The notes below the pieces were generated by a model. That model was not told the origin of the DNA. It did not search any database and was given only the letters and a program-made list of their open reading frames with translations. A stretch of DNA of 64,000 bases, from NCBI GenBank assembly GCA_021292165.1, contig CM037877.1, positions 124,686,402 to 124,750,401 of the forward strand, read 5' to 3'. Source of the DNA: Shinisaurus crocodilurus. Its lineage: Eukaryota > Chordata > Lepidosauria > Squamata > Shinisauridae. Both the position numbers and the translations under genes were made by a program. Shown piece after piece: positions 11,401 through 22,390 of this stretch (the stretch's first letter is position 1; each line of letters opens with the position of its first letter).

Positions 11401-11890
11401 TATTTTCTGTCTTTTCTTGTCTCTTTTTTTTAAGAAAGGAGTTATGTCGTATAAATTGTCCTCTGATGAAGGCTTTACTTGTATCCCAAACTATTTGTAA
11501 GTCCACACCTTTGTCTAAGTTATTTTCAAAAAATTCTCTCAGTTTATGCTTACAGTCTTGGACCACCCTTTCTTGTTTCAATAGTGATTCATTAAATCTC
11601 CATCTAAATGAACCCTTCTTCCTTTTGAAAGTCACAGAAACTGGATTATGGACAGCAAACGTTTTTGGCAATATTTCAGCTTTATAAATTTCCATAGCCA
11701 TAGCTTTCGACCACCAAATCATATCAAGTCTTGTATGTCTATCAGAAAAAAAATGTAAATTCTCTGGAGTCTCCATTTTTAGTTCTCCAAATGTCCACCA
11801 ACTCCAGATTTTCTATTAATTAAAAAAAACTTTTTGGCAATTTTCCCTGATTTTTTCTTATATCTTTTTCCGAACGTCTATCTTGTATTG
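8413..11890 (-). mobile_element. L1 LINE, 5'-truncated, with 14-bp target duplication
   Basis: The 3.48-kb insertion is flanked by a perfect 14-bp direct repeat GATGTTACTTCTTT (8399-8412 and 11891-11904). The poly(A) end lies at 8413 on the minus strand. Reading right to left are the endonuclease C-terminus (11776-11315), the start of RT with KTPGPDG (11165-10863), the main RT block with GTRQGCPLSPLLF and FADDLMIAL (10747-9779), and the C-terminal region with cysteines CWKCQSHEGTFYHV (9462-8929), then 8932-8570. At least four frameshifts or stops separate these frames, so it is dead. The N-terminal endonuclease and ORF1 are absent because of 5' truncation. A clean duplication together with decayed coding suggests slow neutral decay after insertion. 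Confidence 0.95.
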
Positions 11891-12025
11891 GATGTTACTT
11901 CTTTATACACTAACATACCGCTCTCAGCCTTAACAGAGCTGCTCACTTGCAACAATTTCATGTTCAATGACAATCGCTATTTATAACAACAAGGTACAAT
12001 GTTTGGCCCCATCACATGTCAATCT

Positions 12026-12266
12026 GAGAGCCAGTGTGGCGTAGTGGTGAGAGTGCTGGACTGGGACTTGGGAGATCCGGGTTCTAGTCCCCGCTCGGCC
12101 ATGAAACTCACTGGGTGACTTTGGGCCAGTCACTGACTCTCAGCCTAACCTACCTCACAGGGTTGTTGTGAGGATAAAGTGGAGAGGAGGAGGAGGATTA
12201 TGTAAGCCACCTTGGGTTCCTTGCAGGAAAAAAGGTGGGGTATAAATATAATAAATAAAATAAATA
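12026..12266 (+). mobile_element. Sauria-type SINE, full length
   Basis: Box A tggcgtagtgg lies at 12037-12047 and box B ggttctagtcc at 12080-12090. The body and an (AATA)n tail follow. A short possible duplication AATCT flanks it (12021-12025 and 12267-12271). It is very similar to the copy at 2310, so both are probably the same subfamily. Confidence 0.9.
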
Positions 12267-12584
12267 AATCTATTTATGGGTCAACTCAAAGAAACTATCG
12301 GCAAAACATAGACCTAGTGGCTGTTATACCTTGTGGGGGGCTATTGCTAATTGCCTTTTTCCTTGGGGATCTGACCATACTTTTGGAAACCTGTTGCTTA
12401 TTTCAGCAGCATCCACAACATTAAGTAGACAATTTTTAGTTTAGGAAACAAAATTTGTGAATATTTGTGGCATGCCTTCTAGGCAGAGAAGTGTTTGTCT
12501 TCAAGTCTCTAGGTTGAAAATAATTTACATACATTACTTGCCCATATACACTTCTTGTACTTATAAAGGAACCTGCAGCCAGGG

Positions 12585-13144
12585 TGTCAGGGTCTGTCCT
12601 GCAGCGCCATCTGGTGGCAGCTTTGAATATAACCCGCTGCAGGGCTTCGCAGACACTCCCAGGTGGGCTAATGCAGACCAGCTGGGAGCTGCCAGGAAAG
12701 GGCTATATAAGAGCTGAATTTCACCTTCAGCTTTTGCCACAGCAACATGGTCTCTTGTGCTAGCTGCAGCCTGTTCCTGATCTCCTGCTATATCCAACTT
12801 TGTCTCACTGTGCTTGACCTCCTGCTCATCCCTGACCAATGCTCCTGCCTCCAGCCCTGCTTAGCCTGGTATATCTTGGTTTCTGTTCCTGCCTCTTCCT
12901 GACCACTGCCTCTTCCTGACCACTGCTTATCCCTGGACCCTGCTGCTCACCTTGACCCATACTTGGATTCTGCTTGACCTTGTGCCTGTTGCCTGGACTT
13001 GCCCTCTGCCTCTGGCCCCTGTTTGGACTCTGTTGCCCTGAACCTGTGTAGAACCTTGGGCCTGTTGTCTGTATCCACCTCCATCTTTCCTGGCCCCAGT
13101 GTTCCAACGCTTAACCCTCACCGCCCATGACCCAGACCTTGACA
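12585..13144 (+). mobile_element. Putative solo LTR (560 bp)
   Basis: It begins TGTCAGGGTCTG and ends CAGACCTTGACA; these ends are near-perfect inverted repeats bounded by TG and CA, as in LTRs. A TATA-like box ggctatataagag lies near 12700. No matching flanking duplication is obvious and no internal coding part is present. The right half is a T/C-rich run of ctgacc and cttgac repeats. I do not recognise the family, and a SINE or MITE with such ends cannot be excluded. Confidence 0.5.
12604..12617 (-). promoter_or_regulatory. CTCF-like core motif inside the putative LTR
   Basis: The minus strand reads CCACCAGATGGCGC, matching the core of the known vertebrate CTCF consensus (CCASYAGRKGGC). 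It lies about 100 bp upstream of the TATA-like box, within repeat DNA. Binding is not shown by sequence alone. Confidence 0.45.
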
Positions 13145-14439
13145 CATGGCTGGCATCAAGGGTAGGCATGGTTGGGCACCTCCTAAGGGCCCATACCCCA
13201 GCAGGGACCCATGGACAAGAGCCCCCTGGAGTTACTTCTCTTCGTCACCATTGAAAACTGCTTGTTCACCTCCGATTTGCTCTGGCCCACCAATAGTGGT
13301 GGAGGTGAGAAGGAAGAGCAGTAGATGCTACTGTCTACTTGCTCCCTGGCTCTTTCCTATCAAGCAAGCAAGCAGTTGCAATGACGAGAAAGAGGATTAG
13401 GAACGATAGAAGCTGGTAGCAATGGTGGTGAGAAGGTGGATTCATTGAAGGAGGAGACCCATTGAAGGAGCCTTGTCCAAGCGCCCTCAAAAACCTAGAG
13501 CCAGCACTGTAGCCCTTCATTAGATGCTGGCAGTGTACTGAAATTTAGAAAAAGTATTAAGCCATTACATTCAGATTTTTTGTTTTTCTTTTTTAATCGC
13601 AATTGTAGTTTCCACTTAATAAATCATTAAGATAACTTCAACAGTGGTCATAATGTCAGGTCACCTTTTGGAATGGTTTTGAACAGCTAATTAGTTTCTG
13701 TTTATTAAAGCAATGATATGGAAATGATCTTGTCTTGTCTGGGACATAGGCCACATCCATATTTATTTATTTTAATGGATTTATTCTTTCCTGCAAGACT
13801 CAGTGGATGAAGTAGAAGGCTTTTCATATCAAATCATATGTTGAATTCATAAGTCGCTTTTATTTTGAGGATACACCCTTACACAAATTGTTCCCTTCCT
13901 AGTGTACAAAATGTATTAGAATGGTTCTGAACAGGTAGCACAGTAATTCCTTTGCTCAAGACTGCAGTACCTTCACAAAACCCATTTTTTAAATATCTGA
14001 TTAGCAACTACCAGCTGTTATTTTTTAATAGCCAGTGCCTTCTGGTATAAAAAACAAAAACAGAGAAGCTTCTGATCCTGTTCACACTATGGTGATGAGG
14101 TTTGGTGTTTTTGATTTAAATGGAAAGCAGAAAAAGTGACTGAACTTACACATCAGAACATGATACTAGTATTTTTAATGACAGAATCAAGTACGATGCA
14201 GACCCTCCAGGCAAGAAATATCATAATTAACAGCAAAATGGCTTATAGATTGCAAGATTGCCCCTACCCCATGGGCAGCCAGTCTGATCTGGGGAAAACT
14301 CTTCCTTGTCCTTAAAATATTGCATTTTTAATCAGTTGTGCTAATTGGACTCCGGCTTTGGCTGCCTAATTTACATGTATTGATAATACTGGAACGTTTC
14401 CTGTCAATTGGTCAATAGCAATTGTGGTGCCTATTTAGA
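13145..14439. other. Intronic DNA without recognisable features
   Basis: The stretch is AT-rich beyond 13530 and G/A-rich before. I see no repeat family, no coding frame with conserved residues and no RNA gene. The open frames present are short and lack recognisable motifs. Confidence 0.5.
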
Positions 14440-14830
14440 TGAAAGGTTCAAGATCTGACCCCAAGAACTGTTGTCCTATAAGTCTTTTGAATGTGGTAGG
14501 CAAATTATATGTGAGGCACCTTCTGGTTAAGTTAGAAAGTTGGGTGGGCTCGGAAAATCTTTTGATGGATATGCAAGCAGGTTTCATAGAATCATAAAAA
14601 ACTAGAGTTGGAAGAGGCCTACCATGCCATCGTGATTAACCATGGTAGATCAACAGTTGACCATTGCTTCCTCCTGAATCACCTGGAAAGGAAATATTCG
14701 TCTGCACCACATCACTCTCTTTATCCTGCCTTTTTAGATTTTGGGGCTGCTTTCAGTTCCATATCTCAGCCTTGTCTTTGGTACAAACTGGTTGTAGGTT
14801 GCTAAGGAGGATTCAGGGGTTGTATGATAA
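14440..14830 (+). mobile_element. LINE reverse-transcriptase fragment, split by a CR1 tail
   Basis: Two pieces of one RT read in the plus direction. Left is PISLLNVVGKLYVRHLL followed by MQAGF (14450-14583). Right is GRSTVDHCFLLNHL followed by AFLDFGAAF (14640-14780) and LLRRIQGLYDN (14800-14830). A 50-bp CR1 end (14584-14633) sits between GF and the GRST block, exactly where RTs normally read on without a gap. Frameshifts and loss of the usual DFxxAFD aspartates mark it as old. The clade is uncertain and differs from the CR1, L2 and L1 copies in this window. Confidence 0.65.
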
Positions 14831-16146
14831 TCATAGAATCATAGAAAAGTAGAGTTGGAAGGGGCCTACAAGGCCATCGAGTCCAACCCCCTGCTCAATG
14901 CAGGAATCCAGGTCAAAGCATCCCCGACAGATGGCTGTCCAGCTGCACCTTGAATGCCTCCAGAGTGGGAGAGCTCACCACCTCCCTAGGTAGTTGATTC
15001 CATTGTCTTATTGCTCTGACAGTCAGGAAATTTTTCCTGATATTTAGGTGGAATCTAGGTTCCTGTAACTTGAGCCCATTATTCCGTGTCCTGCAAACTG
15101 GGATGATCGAGAAGAGATCCTGGCCCTCCTCTGTGTGACATCCCTTCAAATACTGGAAGTGTGTGATCATATCTCCCCTCAGTCTCCTCTTCTGAAGGCT
15201 AAACATGCCCAGTTCTTTCAGTCTCTCCTCATAGGGCCTTGTTTCCAGTCCCTTTATCATCCTTGTTGCCCTCCTCTGAACCCTCTCCAGTTTGTCTACA
15301 TCCTTCTTAAAGTGTGGTGCCCAGAACTGGATGCAGTACTCAAGATGAGGCCTAACCAGTGCTGAGTAAAGGGGAATTATCACTTCACGCGATTTGGAAG
15401 CTATACTTCTATTAATGCAGCCCAAAATAGCATTTGCCTTCTTTGCAGCCACATCGCATTGCTGGCTCATATTCAGTTTGTGATCTACCACAATTCCAAG
15501 ATCCTTCTCTATTGTAGTACTTTTGAGCCAAGTGTCCCCCATTCTGTAACTCTGCATTTGGTTTCCTCTCCCTAGGTGCAGCACTTGGCATTTATCCCTA
15601 TTAAATTTCATTCTGTTGTTTTCGGCCCAGCGCTCCAGCCTATCGAGGTCACTTTGAATTTTGTTTCTGTCTTCCAGAGTATTAGCTGTTCCACCCAACT
15701 TTGTGTCATCTGCAAATTTGATAAGCATTCCCTGTACCTCCTGATCCAAGTCATTAATAAAAATGTTGAAGAGCACCGGGCCCAGGACCGAGCCCTGTGG
15801 TACCCCGCTCGTTACCTCTCCCCAGTTTGAGAAGGAACCATTGATAAGCACTCTTTGAGTCTGATTCTGTAGCCAATTGTGGATCCACCTGATAGTTGTT
15901 CCATCTAGCCCACTTTTAGCTAGCTTGCTAATCAGGATATCATGAGGCACTTTGCCGAAAGCTTTGCTAAAGTCCAGATATATTATGTCCACAGCCTTCA
16001 CACAGTCCACAAGGGAGGTTACCCGATCAAAAAATGAGATCAGATTAGTCTGACAGGATTTGTTCTTGACAAATCCATGCTGGCTTCTAGTAATCACTGC
16101 ATTGTTTTGAAGGTGCTTGCAGACTGACTTCTTTATAATCTGCTGC
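14831..16146 (-). mobile_element. CR1 LINE, young 5'-truncated copy with open RT frame
   Basis: From the 3' end tcatagaatcatagaaaag at 14831 the minus strand is open without a stop for about 410 codons, ending at the natural ORF2 stop near 14913. RT motifs include DFSKAFGKVPHD (K to G change before K), [10 protein letters not shown] and FADDTKLGG. Homology to other CR1 copies begins at IIKKSVCKHL (about 16145) and the upstream residues are unrelated. It is one of the least decayed CR1 copies here. It lies beside the LINE fragment at 14440-14830. Confidence 0.93.
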
Positions 16147-17007
16147 AGTACTGAGGATTCAGCACCAGTCAAGGTTTTCAATTTTCAATTTTGAGATCCA
16201 AACCCTGAGAGGGAGGAGAGTCATGGTTACATGACTGTTTGTAATGAAGACTTTTCACCCATGTTGTATTTATTTATTTTATAATAATGTTTATTTTTAT
16301 AATAATGTTGTATTTATTGTTAATGTTGTGTGTGTTGTATTTATTGATTTGGGGGTTTTCTTTTTCCCTCAGGCTTCTCTAAATGCAATACATAAATTCA
16401 AAGATTTCTGTGCTTAAAATACTGCAGTTTTGTGTGTTTCCTCCAATAACTTTTGTACTTGACCATGCCCTTTGGTTGCCTGGCCATACCCTTGGCCACG
16501 CCCTCATGTTGCCTGGCCACGCCCTCTTGATCACACCTTCATGTTGCTTAACCATACCTCTTACAAATTCACATGTGTGTCCCTATTTTCATCTGTGAAA
16601 TGTTGGAGGGTATGCAGATGCCTTGCTCTGATGGGCCCTTCCTCAGAGCAAGGCATTGGTGGGCAGGTGACCCTGGAGTTTGCCTGTGCTGCTGTGGCTT
16701 AGGTAGTCTTCAGCGCCACGTCTCCACCTATGTGTCGCTCTGAGGAAGGACCCCTCAGAGTGAGGCATTGCGAGAGAGATAGGCAGCATGCCTCCGCCAC
16801 CAGCATGGAAAAAGAGGGGGTGGTAATGGCTGCTGTCATCATCAGTGCAAGGGACAGAAGAGAGGGCAGCAGCACATTCTCCCCCCTCAGGTGGCAAGAT
16901 GTCTCATGCCAGCCCTGGTCACTGCTTATTTTGCATACATTTCAACTGTAAAGGAATTGTCACAGACTCCTTTTTACATTTTGCAGCCATTCCCAACCCG
17001 CAGCTTA
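16147..17007. other. Intronic DNA with short tandem and inverted repeats
   Basis: 16458-16560 holds three degenerate units of about 32 bp (ggccacgccctcatgttgcc). 16618-16631 and 16643-16656 form a perfect 14-bp inverted repeat (atgccttgctctga). I see no gene in this stretch. Confidence 0.55.
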
Positions 17008-17015
17008 CTATCTCT

Positions 17016-17798
17016 CAGGGATGGGGACTCGGACTCGAAGACTCGACTCGTGAGTCGGACTGAGTCCCTCCTCTGACTCGACTCGGACTCGAGTCCCAAT
17101 ATTTTTAATGGGACTCGAGACTCGACTCGGGACTCGAGACCAAGGACTCGTCAACATCCCTGGGCTGTTGACGAGTCTTCTGGCTGTGCCAGAAGGAGCG
17201 CGATCACCGGTGAAGAGCACATAGAAGCGAGGCGCGCCGCTGCTCGGCCACTATGGACAGCTACCAGGAGCGCAGCCCCAACGATGTGTTGAGATTTATT
17301 TTGATTGATATGTTGTTGTGGGGGGGTTGGGTTAGGGTCAGACATTTTGGGTTTGGCTGCCTCTGCCTGCCTGTTTGGGGTTCCCAGCCTCCTCTGCCTG
17401 CCTGGTCTCTTCTTGACCTGTTCAACAGTTGAATTGTCCAAGACAAAGGCCTCTGCCTGTCTGCTTTGGGGTTCCCTGCCTCCTCTGCCTGCCTGGTTAT
17501 TTCGGGTTTGTCTGCCTGGTCTGTTCTTGCCAAAATCAGTTGCAGAGTTTTGAAATAAAAAGGCACACTTGTGCCTAGAATTTATTTAAGCCACACATCT
17601 GAAGTAGCCTTATTTTGTTGGGGGGGAAACCCATTGATTTTAATAGGGACTCGTGGAGTCAGTTTTGGGAGTGACTCAGGACTCGTGACTCGTGAGTCAC
17701 CATTTTGGAGCAAGGACTCGGACTCGGACTCGAGACTCGGGTCCAAAGACTCGTGACTTGACTCGTGACTCAAGACCAAGGACTCTTCAACATCCCTG
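17016..17798 (+). mobile_element. hAT element with GACTCG subterminal repeats, deletion derivative
   Basis: The ends are CAGGGATGGGGACTCGG and CTTCAACATCCCTG. A perfect 8-bp duplication CTATCTCT flanks it (17008-17015 and 17799-17806), as expected for hAT. Both ends are packed with GACTCG/CGAGTC repeats, probable transposase binding sites. The interior retains a short transposase piece reading MDSYQERSPND (near 17252), equivalent to MDGYQECSPNS in the related element at 48189-49191, but lacks the C-terminal dimerisation region. It is therefore non-autonomous. The interior T/G-rich part (17320-17560) matches 48430-48645 in reverse. Confidence 0.93.
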
Positions 17799-17806
17799 CT
17801 ATCTCT

Positions 17807-18820
17807 TAGTCTTAGTCTTCAAGATGCTGCAGCAGGACTCTTTGTTGTTCATAGCAGACACAGTATACCAAATAAAGTTACTTCCTTCTGATCCAAGGAA
17901 TACCATATCAATGGTATTTTCCACCTTTGACATTTTCTGTTGATTAGTCTCCAGCACATAGTGTGTAAGCTGAAAAAGCTGTATGAGTACTCAGAAGAGA
18001 AATACCTATTTAGTCGGTGAATTCTTTGCATTTTCCACTGCAGCCCTCTACACTGCCAAGGAAGCATGCTGCATTTCAAACTGAAAACTGATGCCTCTTC
18101 AGCAATGCAAATGGCAAAGTGAACTGCATTTATCTTGTTCACAACCCATATCAAATGTTATCAGTTTAATTGGGGTCACACCATTTCCCATAAATCCTGA
18201 TGCATTGCACTCCAAATCTATTTGAATAATTAAAGTTGTTGGGCTTCAGCTTGGTGTTTCACATATTCTTTAATATTTGAATGATTTTTTAAAAAGCTTT
18301 GCCTGGTCTTCCAATAACTTTCATTCCCATTGCCTCCTTCTTGCTTTCATTTATGAGGCAATTAAAATGGTGATAAATCACTAGAAATTGAGGCAAAATA
18401 CATATTACATATTTCTGCTAGACTCAGATAATATTTAATCTTCCTTCCATCCTCAGTATACTCTGGCTGCAGTTGTTATGTTCTAGGATATATTGCTTTG
18501 AACTCCCTCCCTATCCTATATGCTTTGTAATGGGCTGAGAGGTTGCAGAAAGCACAATTTTGAAGTACATTTATTTATTTCGCACATCCTGTTTCTATGC
18601 ATCTCAGTTTCTTCCAGAATCTCTTTTGTCTCCCCCTCCCCCAAATGTGAAGCTATGAAAGGGAAAGAAGCGTGAAGCACTTGCACATCCGGCTCCCCCC
18701 ACCCTAACACATACATATGCATCATGTCCAAAGCCACTGAGGGTGCTTCTAGATGAGGTGTTGGCAACTTGGGGGGAATCTGAGGGCCCCTTTCAAACCC
18801 CTGGAACCCATAGGTGTGCA
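17807..18820. other. Intronic DNA without recognisable features
   Basis: AT-rich single-copy-looking sequence. I see no repeat family with confidence, no conserved coding frame and no RNA gene. Confidence 0.45.
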
Positions 18821-20225
18821 ACCAGGTACCAGGTTGCCTCCCCGTAACTGTTACTGTGGTGGTGGCAGCAAAAAAATTGGTGGTTTGCCACTGAAATTTG
18901 CTGACAAACCACTATGGAAGCTTAAAAGGACAAATTTATGTTGTTTTCAAACTGCTAGGTTTTTGTGCGTGTATAGGTGAGATAATGAAGAGTCAGACAC
19001 AGTATATATGGTTTCAAATCAGGGCCACATTTATTGAATTGAAGATCTGCGAAGGGTGAAGTGCGGTACTAACCTAGCCCAGCCAGTGGCCGGGGAGAAA
19101 CCAATAGTTGGTGAATGCATCCTAACCGGACCTGAGGCGGGATGTCCCGCCACCATCCAGTTGCACTCCATGTGGAGCTGGAGGGCCTTCCCATCGTCGC
19201 CTCTCATTGGCGCCTCAAGGCAGCCAATGTAGGTGAGAAAGGTCACACCCCAAAGACATCCCAATCTCCCTCCTGCAAAGCCGCCAGGCATTAGCGAGGG
19301 AAGCCTTGGGTAAACATCAATCACCTTGAAAGGTGCCATTGGATGATCACCATAACCCTAAGCCCCACTGCCTAATCCCGCACTTCCCGAAAATGCGACC
19401 AATTTAGCTAAGATCCGCTTGATGGGATCCAATTCGAATTCAAAAATTCCCCCACCCTGCTTCACAGTGTAGAGTAGGCGAAACACACCCATTGCCCTGG
19501 CCAATTGAGACAATGAGCCAAAATTCCTACTTGGCCCCCTTTAAACGGGCAACCAGAGGAGCCTACACTGCTAACAGGGTGGGAGGGGAGGGAGCCGGAA
19601 AACGAAAAGAGACCGAGGGCGGGGATCCAGGTGCTTAAATGAGCCCCCCATCTCCCCGCCCCAGCCAAGCCCATTGGCTCAGCTGGCCGTGACCTGTCCT
19701 GCTACCTGACTCCCCACTCCTCCCCCACACGTAAATCTTCTCCCCAGCCCCAAGGTGCAGGGCCAGGGGAAGTCTGTTTTGTTTTTTTGCCACTGCCACC
19801 ACACCACCAAATTCAGTGGTGCAACATTGGGGACCACACCTGAGGAGAGGAGGACCGCATGCAGTCTACAGGTAAAACAAAACAGCTGCCAGCAGAGAGA
19901 GGTGTGGCAAGTCACAAAGGACAAGTAACATGCCTAAAAGACTGAATAGAAGGCAGAGGTGTGGTCTGAGTACCAACACACTAAGCACCTTTTCAGTACC
20001 AACAGAAGCCTACTTCACAGAAGGCAAACTCTTTTTCTCCTCCCACCCCCCACCGGCCAGTCAACTCATTCTCCCTATTATTTTTCTCTCTCTCTTGCTC
20101 TGGGTCATTACCCATAGATTGACTCCCCCCCCTCTCTCTCACACACACACCCCTCAGTGGGTGCCAAGAAAGGTGTCCAGGAGCACACTGATGTCAACAG
20201 GTACCACGTTGCCTCCCCGTAACTG
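18821..20225 (-). mobile_element. Unclassified retroelement-like segment with 30-bp end repeats
   Basis: A 30-bp sequence containing caggtaccaggttgcctccc recurs at 18821-18850 and 20196-20225 with two differences. Between them, 19020-19680 is unusually GC-rich; on the minus strand it ends in aataaatgtggccctgat (polyadenylation-signal-like, near 19028) like an LTR or retroposon 3' region. Parts near 18855 and 19795 (tggtggcag next to an A or T run) look like inverted copies of one another. No protein is visible. The class is not established. Confidence 0.4.
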
Positions 20226-20425
20226 ATTAATCAATTGAGGTTGCACATATGCTGCCATGTGGCAGTAATTACTCTTGTACTGCGTTATATGATTTTCATA
20301 ATATAGATGTTTACATACTCAAATACCCAAATACTCAAATCAATCAAATGTTCTGTGGATGTACAATAAATATGAATATGTGAGGTTGTCTAATACTGAG
20401 TCAAGCCATTAGTCCGTAATAGATA

Positions 20426-20624
20426 GAATCATAGAAAAGTAGAGTTGGAAGGGGCCTACAAGGCCATCGAGTCCAACCCCCCGCTCAATGCAGGAATCCA
20501 AGTCAAAGCATCCCTGACAGATGGCTGTCCAGCTGCACCTTGAATGCCTCCAGAGTGGGAGAGCCCACCACCTCCCTCGGTAGTTGGTTCCATTGTCTTA
20601 TTGCTCTAACAGTCAGGAAATTTT
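20426..20624 (-). mobile_element. CR1 3' tail
   Basis: About 200 bp of CR1 3' UTR and the very end of ORF2 (LEAFKVQLDSHL region) in minus orientation, heavily 5'-truncated. It begins at atcatagaaaagtagagttg. Confidence 0.9.
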
Positions 20625-21198
20625 GGATACTAGTGGTGAATATTTCACATAGGATTCCATAAAACAGGATGGATTTATTGTTGTGTTGTTAATGGATCTG
20701 TTCTTAATTACATTTTAATTAAGATTTTGCTTTTAATCTGTATTGAATTATTGTTAGCGGAAAGGTGGGATATAAATTAAATACATAAAGTTTTACTTTA
20801 GGGGTGGACAATTCAGCCTTGTAGATTTGCTTTGTTTTTACTAGAACTCCAAAATCTACCAACCAGAGCAAGGCCCAAAATGGTGGCACAGGGGGAGAGC
20901 CAATTACCTACTGCACCCCAGGAGCTATGGGGTGACCTGCATATACACATACAAATCTGAGTTATTACTGAATAAAGAATTCTAACATCAAACCCCTAAA
21001 TAGCTAGCAGGCAATCAATTATGATATTAATTATTTCCTACTGAGCAACTTCCCTTGCATAATTCAGGGATGTGTGAAAAGCTGGGTTTGGATCTACATT
21101 ATGTTCAGCTTCTTACTTATTCATTAATAAGTTTATTAATGAGTGGTCTGAGCCTGGACAATCTAGGCCTAATCTGTTACAGGCAATTCACATAAGCA

Positions 21199-21247
21199 GA
21201 AACGCGCGCGCGCGCACATGCACACACACACACACACACACACACAC
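21199..21247. repeat. (CG)n(CA)n microsatellite
   Basis: A run of CG dinucleotides passes into CA dinucleotides over about 50 bp. More CA-rich sequence continues to about 21350, and again at 22110-22260. Confidence 0.9.
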
Positions 21248-21479
21248 GTATTTAACAAAATGCACAAAGTACCTCACTCATATACAATAGACACACACGC
21301 ACGCACTTCACGGAACTTCATCACAAAACACTTTACACAACTCCACACACACAAATTGTGAAGGACCACCACCGGTCCTGTGCTCCATTTCGACTAAAAA
21401 CTGCCTCCCCCCTCCCCTGGTCTTTAAACACTGGATTTAGCACTGAGTCAACAGAGAACCTACACACAGTCTGCATAGG

Positions 21480-22385
21480 TTAAAGTAAATAAGTTTATTA
21501 TGGGTTAGTCAGTTACAAGAATTTGGAAGGGAGATAAGGGAATGAAATTGACAGAATGAAATTCCTTAGTGACATTTTGTCAGAACTACAAAATAACAAC
21601 CAAGAACCTATGCTAAAATACACTAGCAACTGAGAATTTACACTATAGTACCCAGGCGCTGTGCTTGGGGATTGATCTTCTTGGGCTGGCCTTAGCCGAT
21701 GGCCCACTCCGTGCTTCATCACACCATGATCCAACAAAGCCCAGCAGCCACGGCTGACTGTATATCACTTCTCACCCACCCCTCCCTTCGATAGCCCAGC
21801 CCTCCTTTTCCCAAGCAGGACTAACCGGTCCTGCCAGGTGGGTGAGGTGGCACCAAGTGCCAGACCGGTTGCATTCTTGGACATTAAGGGTACTTGGGGA
21901 AACCGATTGGGGTGCTTGGGGAAACCATTGACATTTGATTGTGTCGCAGACTCGGAGGCACCACCTGGCCTCTTTGCATTTTGCCAGGCACTCCCGCCTG
22001 CAGGAGGAGATTATGCATTCTTCGAGTGGCATGTAGGGGAAAGGTGTAAGCAATGTTTTTTCTCCACACAAATCTTCTACAAATTAACAAAACTTTCACA
22101 CAAATGAATATAACCCCTTCACATATAAATACACACATAAACCTGACACAAACACACATGCTTTTGGAGCACATGCACACATACAGAGTCACACAGGTCT
22201 TTCACCCACATACCCAGAAACCCAAAGGTCCTCTGCCTCATGCATATACACATAGAATGTACCCACCCCCACCCCCAACTACTTGCTTCAACGACTACAA
22301 TGCTTTTTGCAGTTGCCTTCTTTACTTAAAGTGAGTCTTGCCAGGAAGAGTTGAATTGGGCACTAAGCATGCATTTCAGTAGTTG
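21480..22385. other. Intronic DNA, possible old LTR remnant, no gene
   Basis: 21490-21790 has a minus-strand polyadenylation-like signal (aagtttattatgg) and mixed composition suggesting an LTR, but no ends can be defined. 22050-22330 is CA-rich. No coding frame has recognisable motifs. Confidence 0.35.
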
Positions 22386-22390
22386 CCAAC

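Noticed and set aside
17305..17553. 82-codon frame rich in cysteine and leucine, resembling a secreted peptide
   Set aside because: It is built from a repeated tgcctgcctg pattern inside a hAT element, and the related copy has the reverse-strand version.
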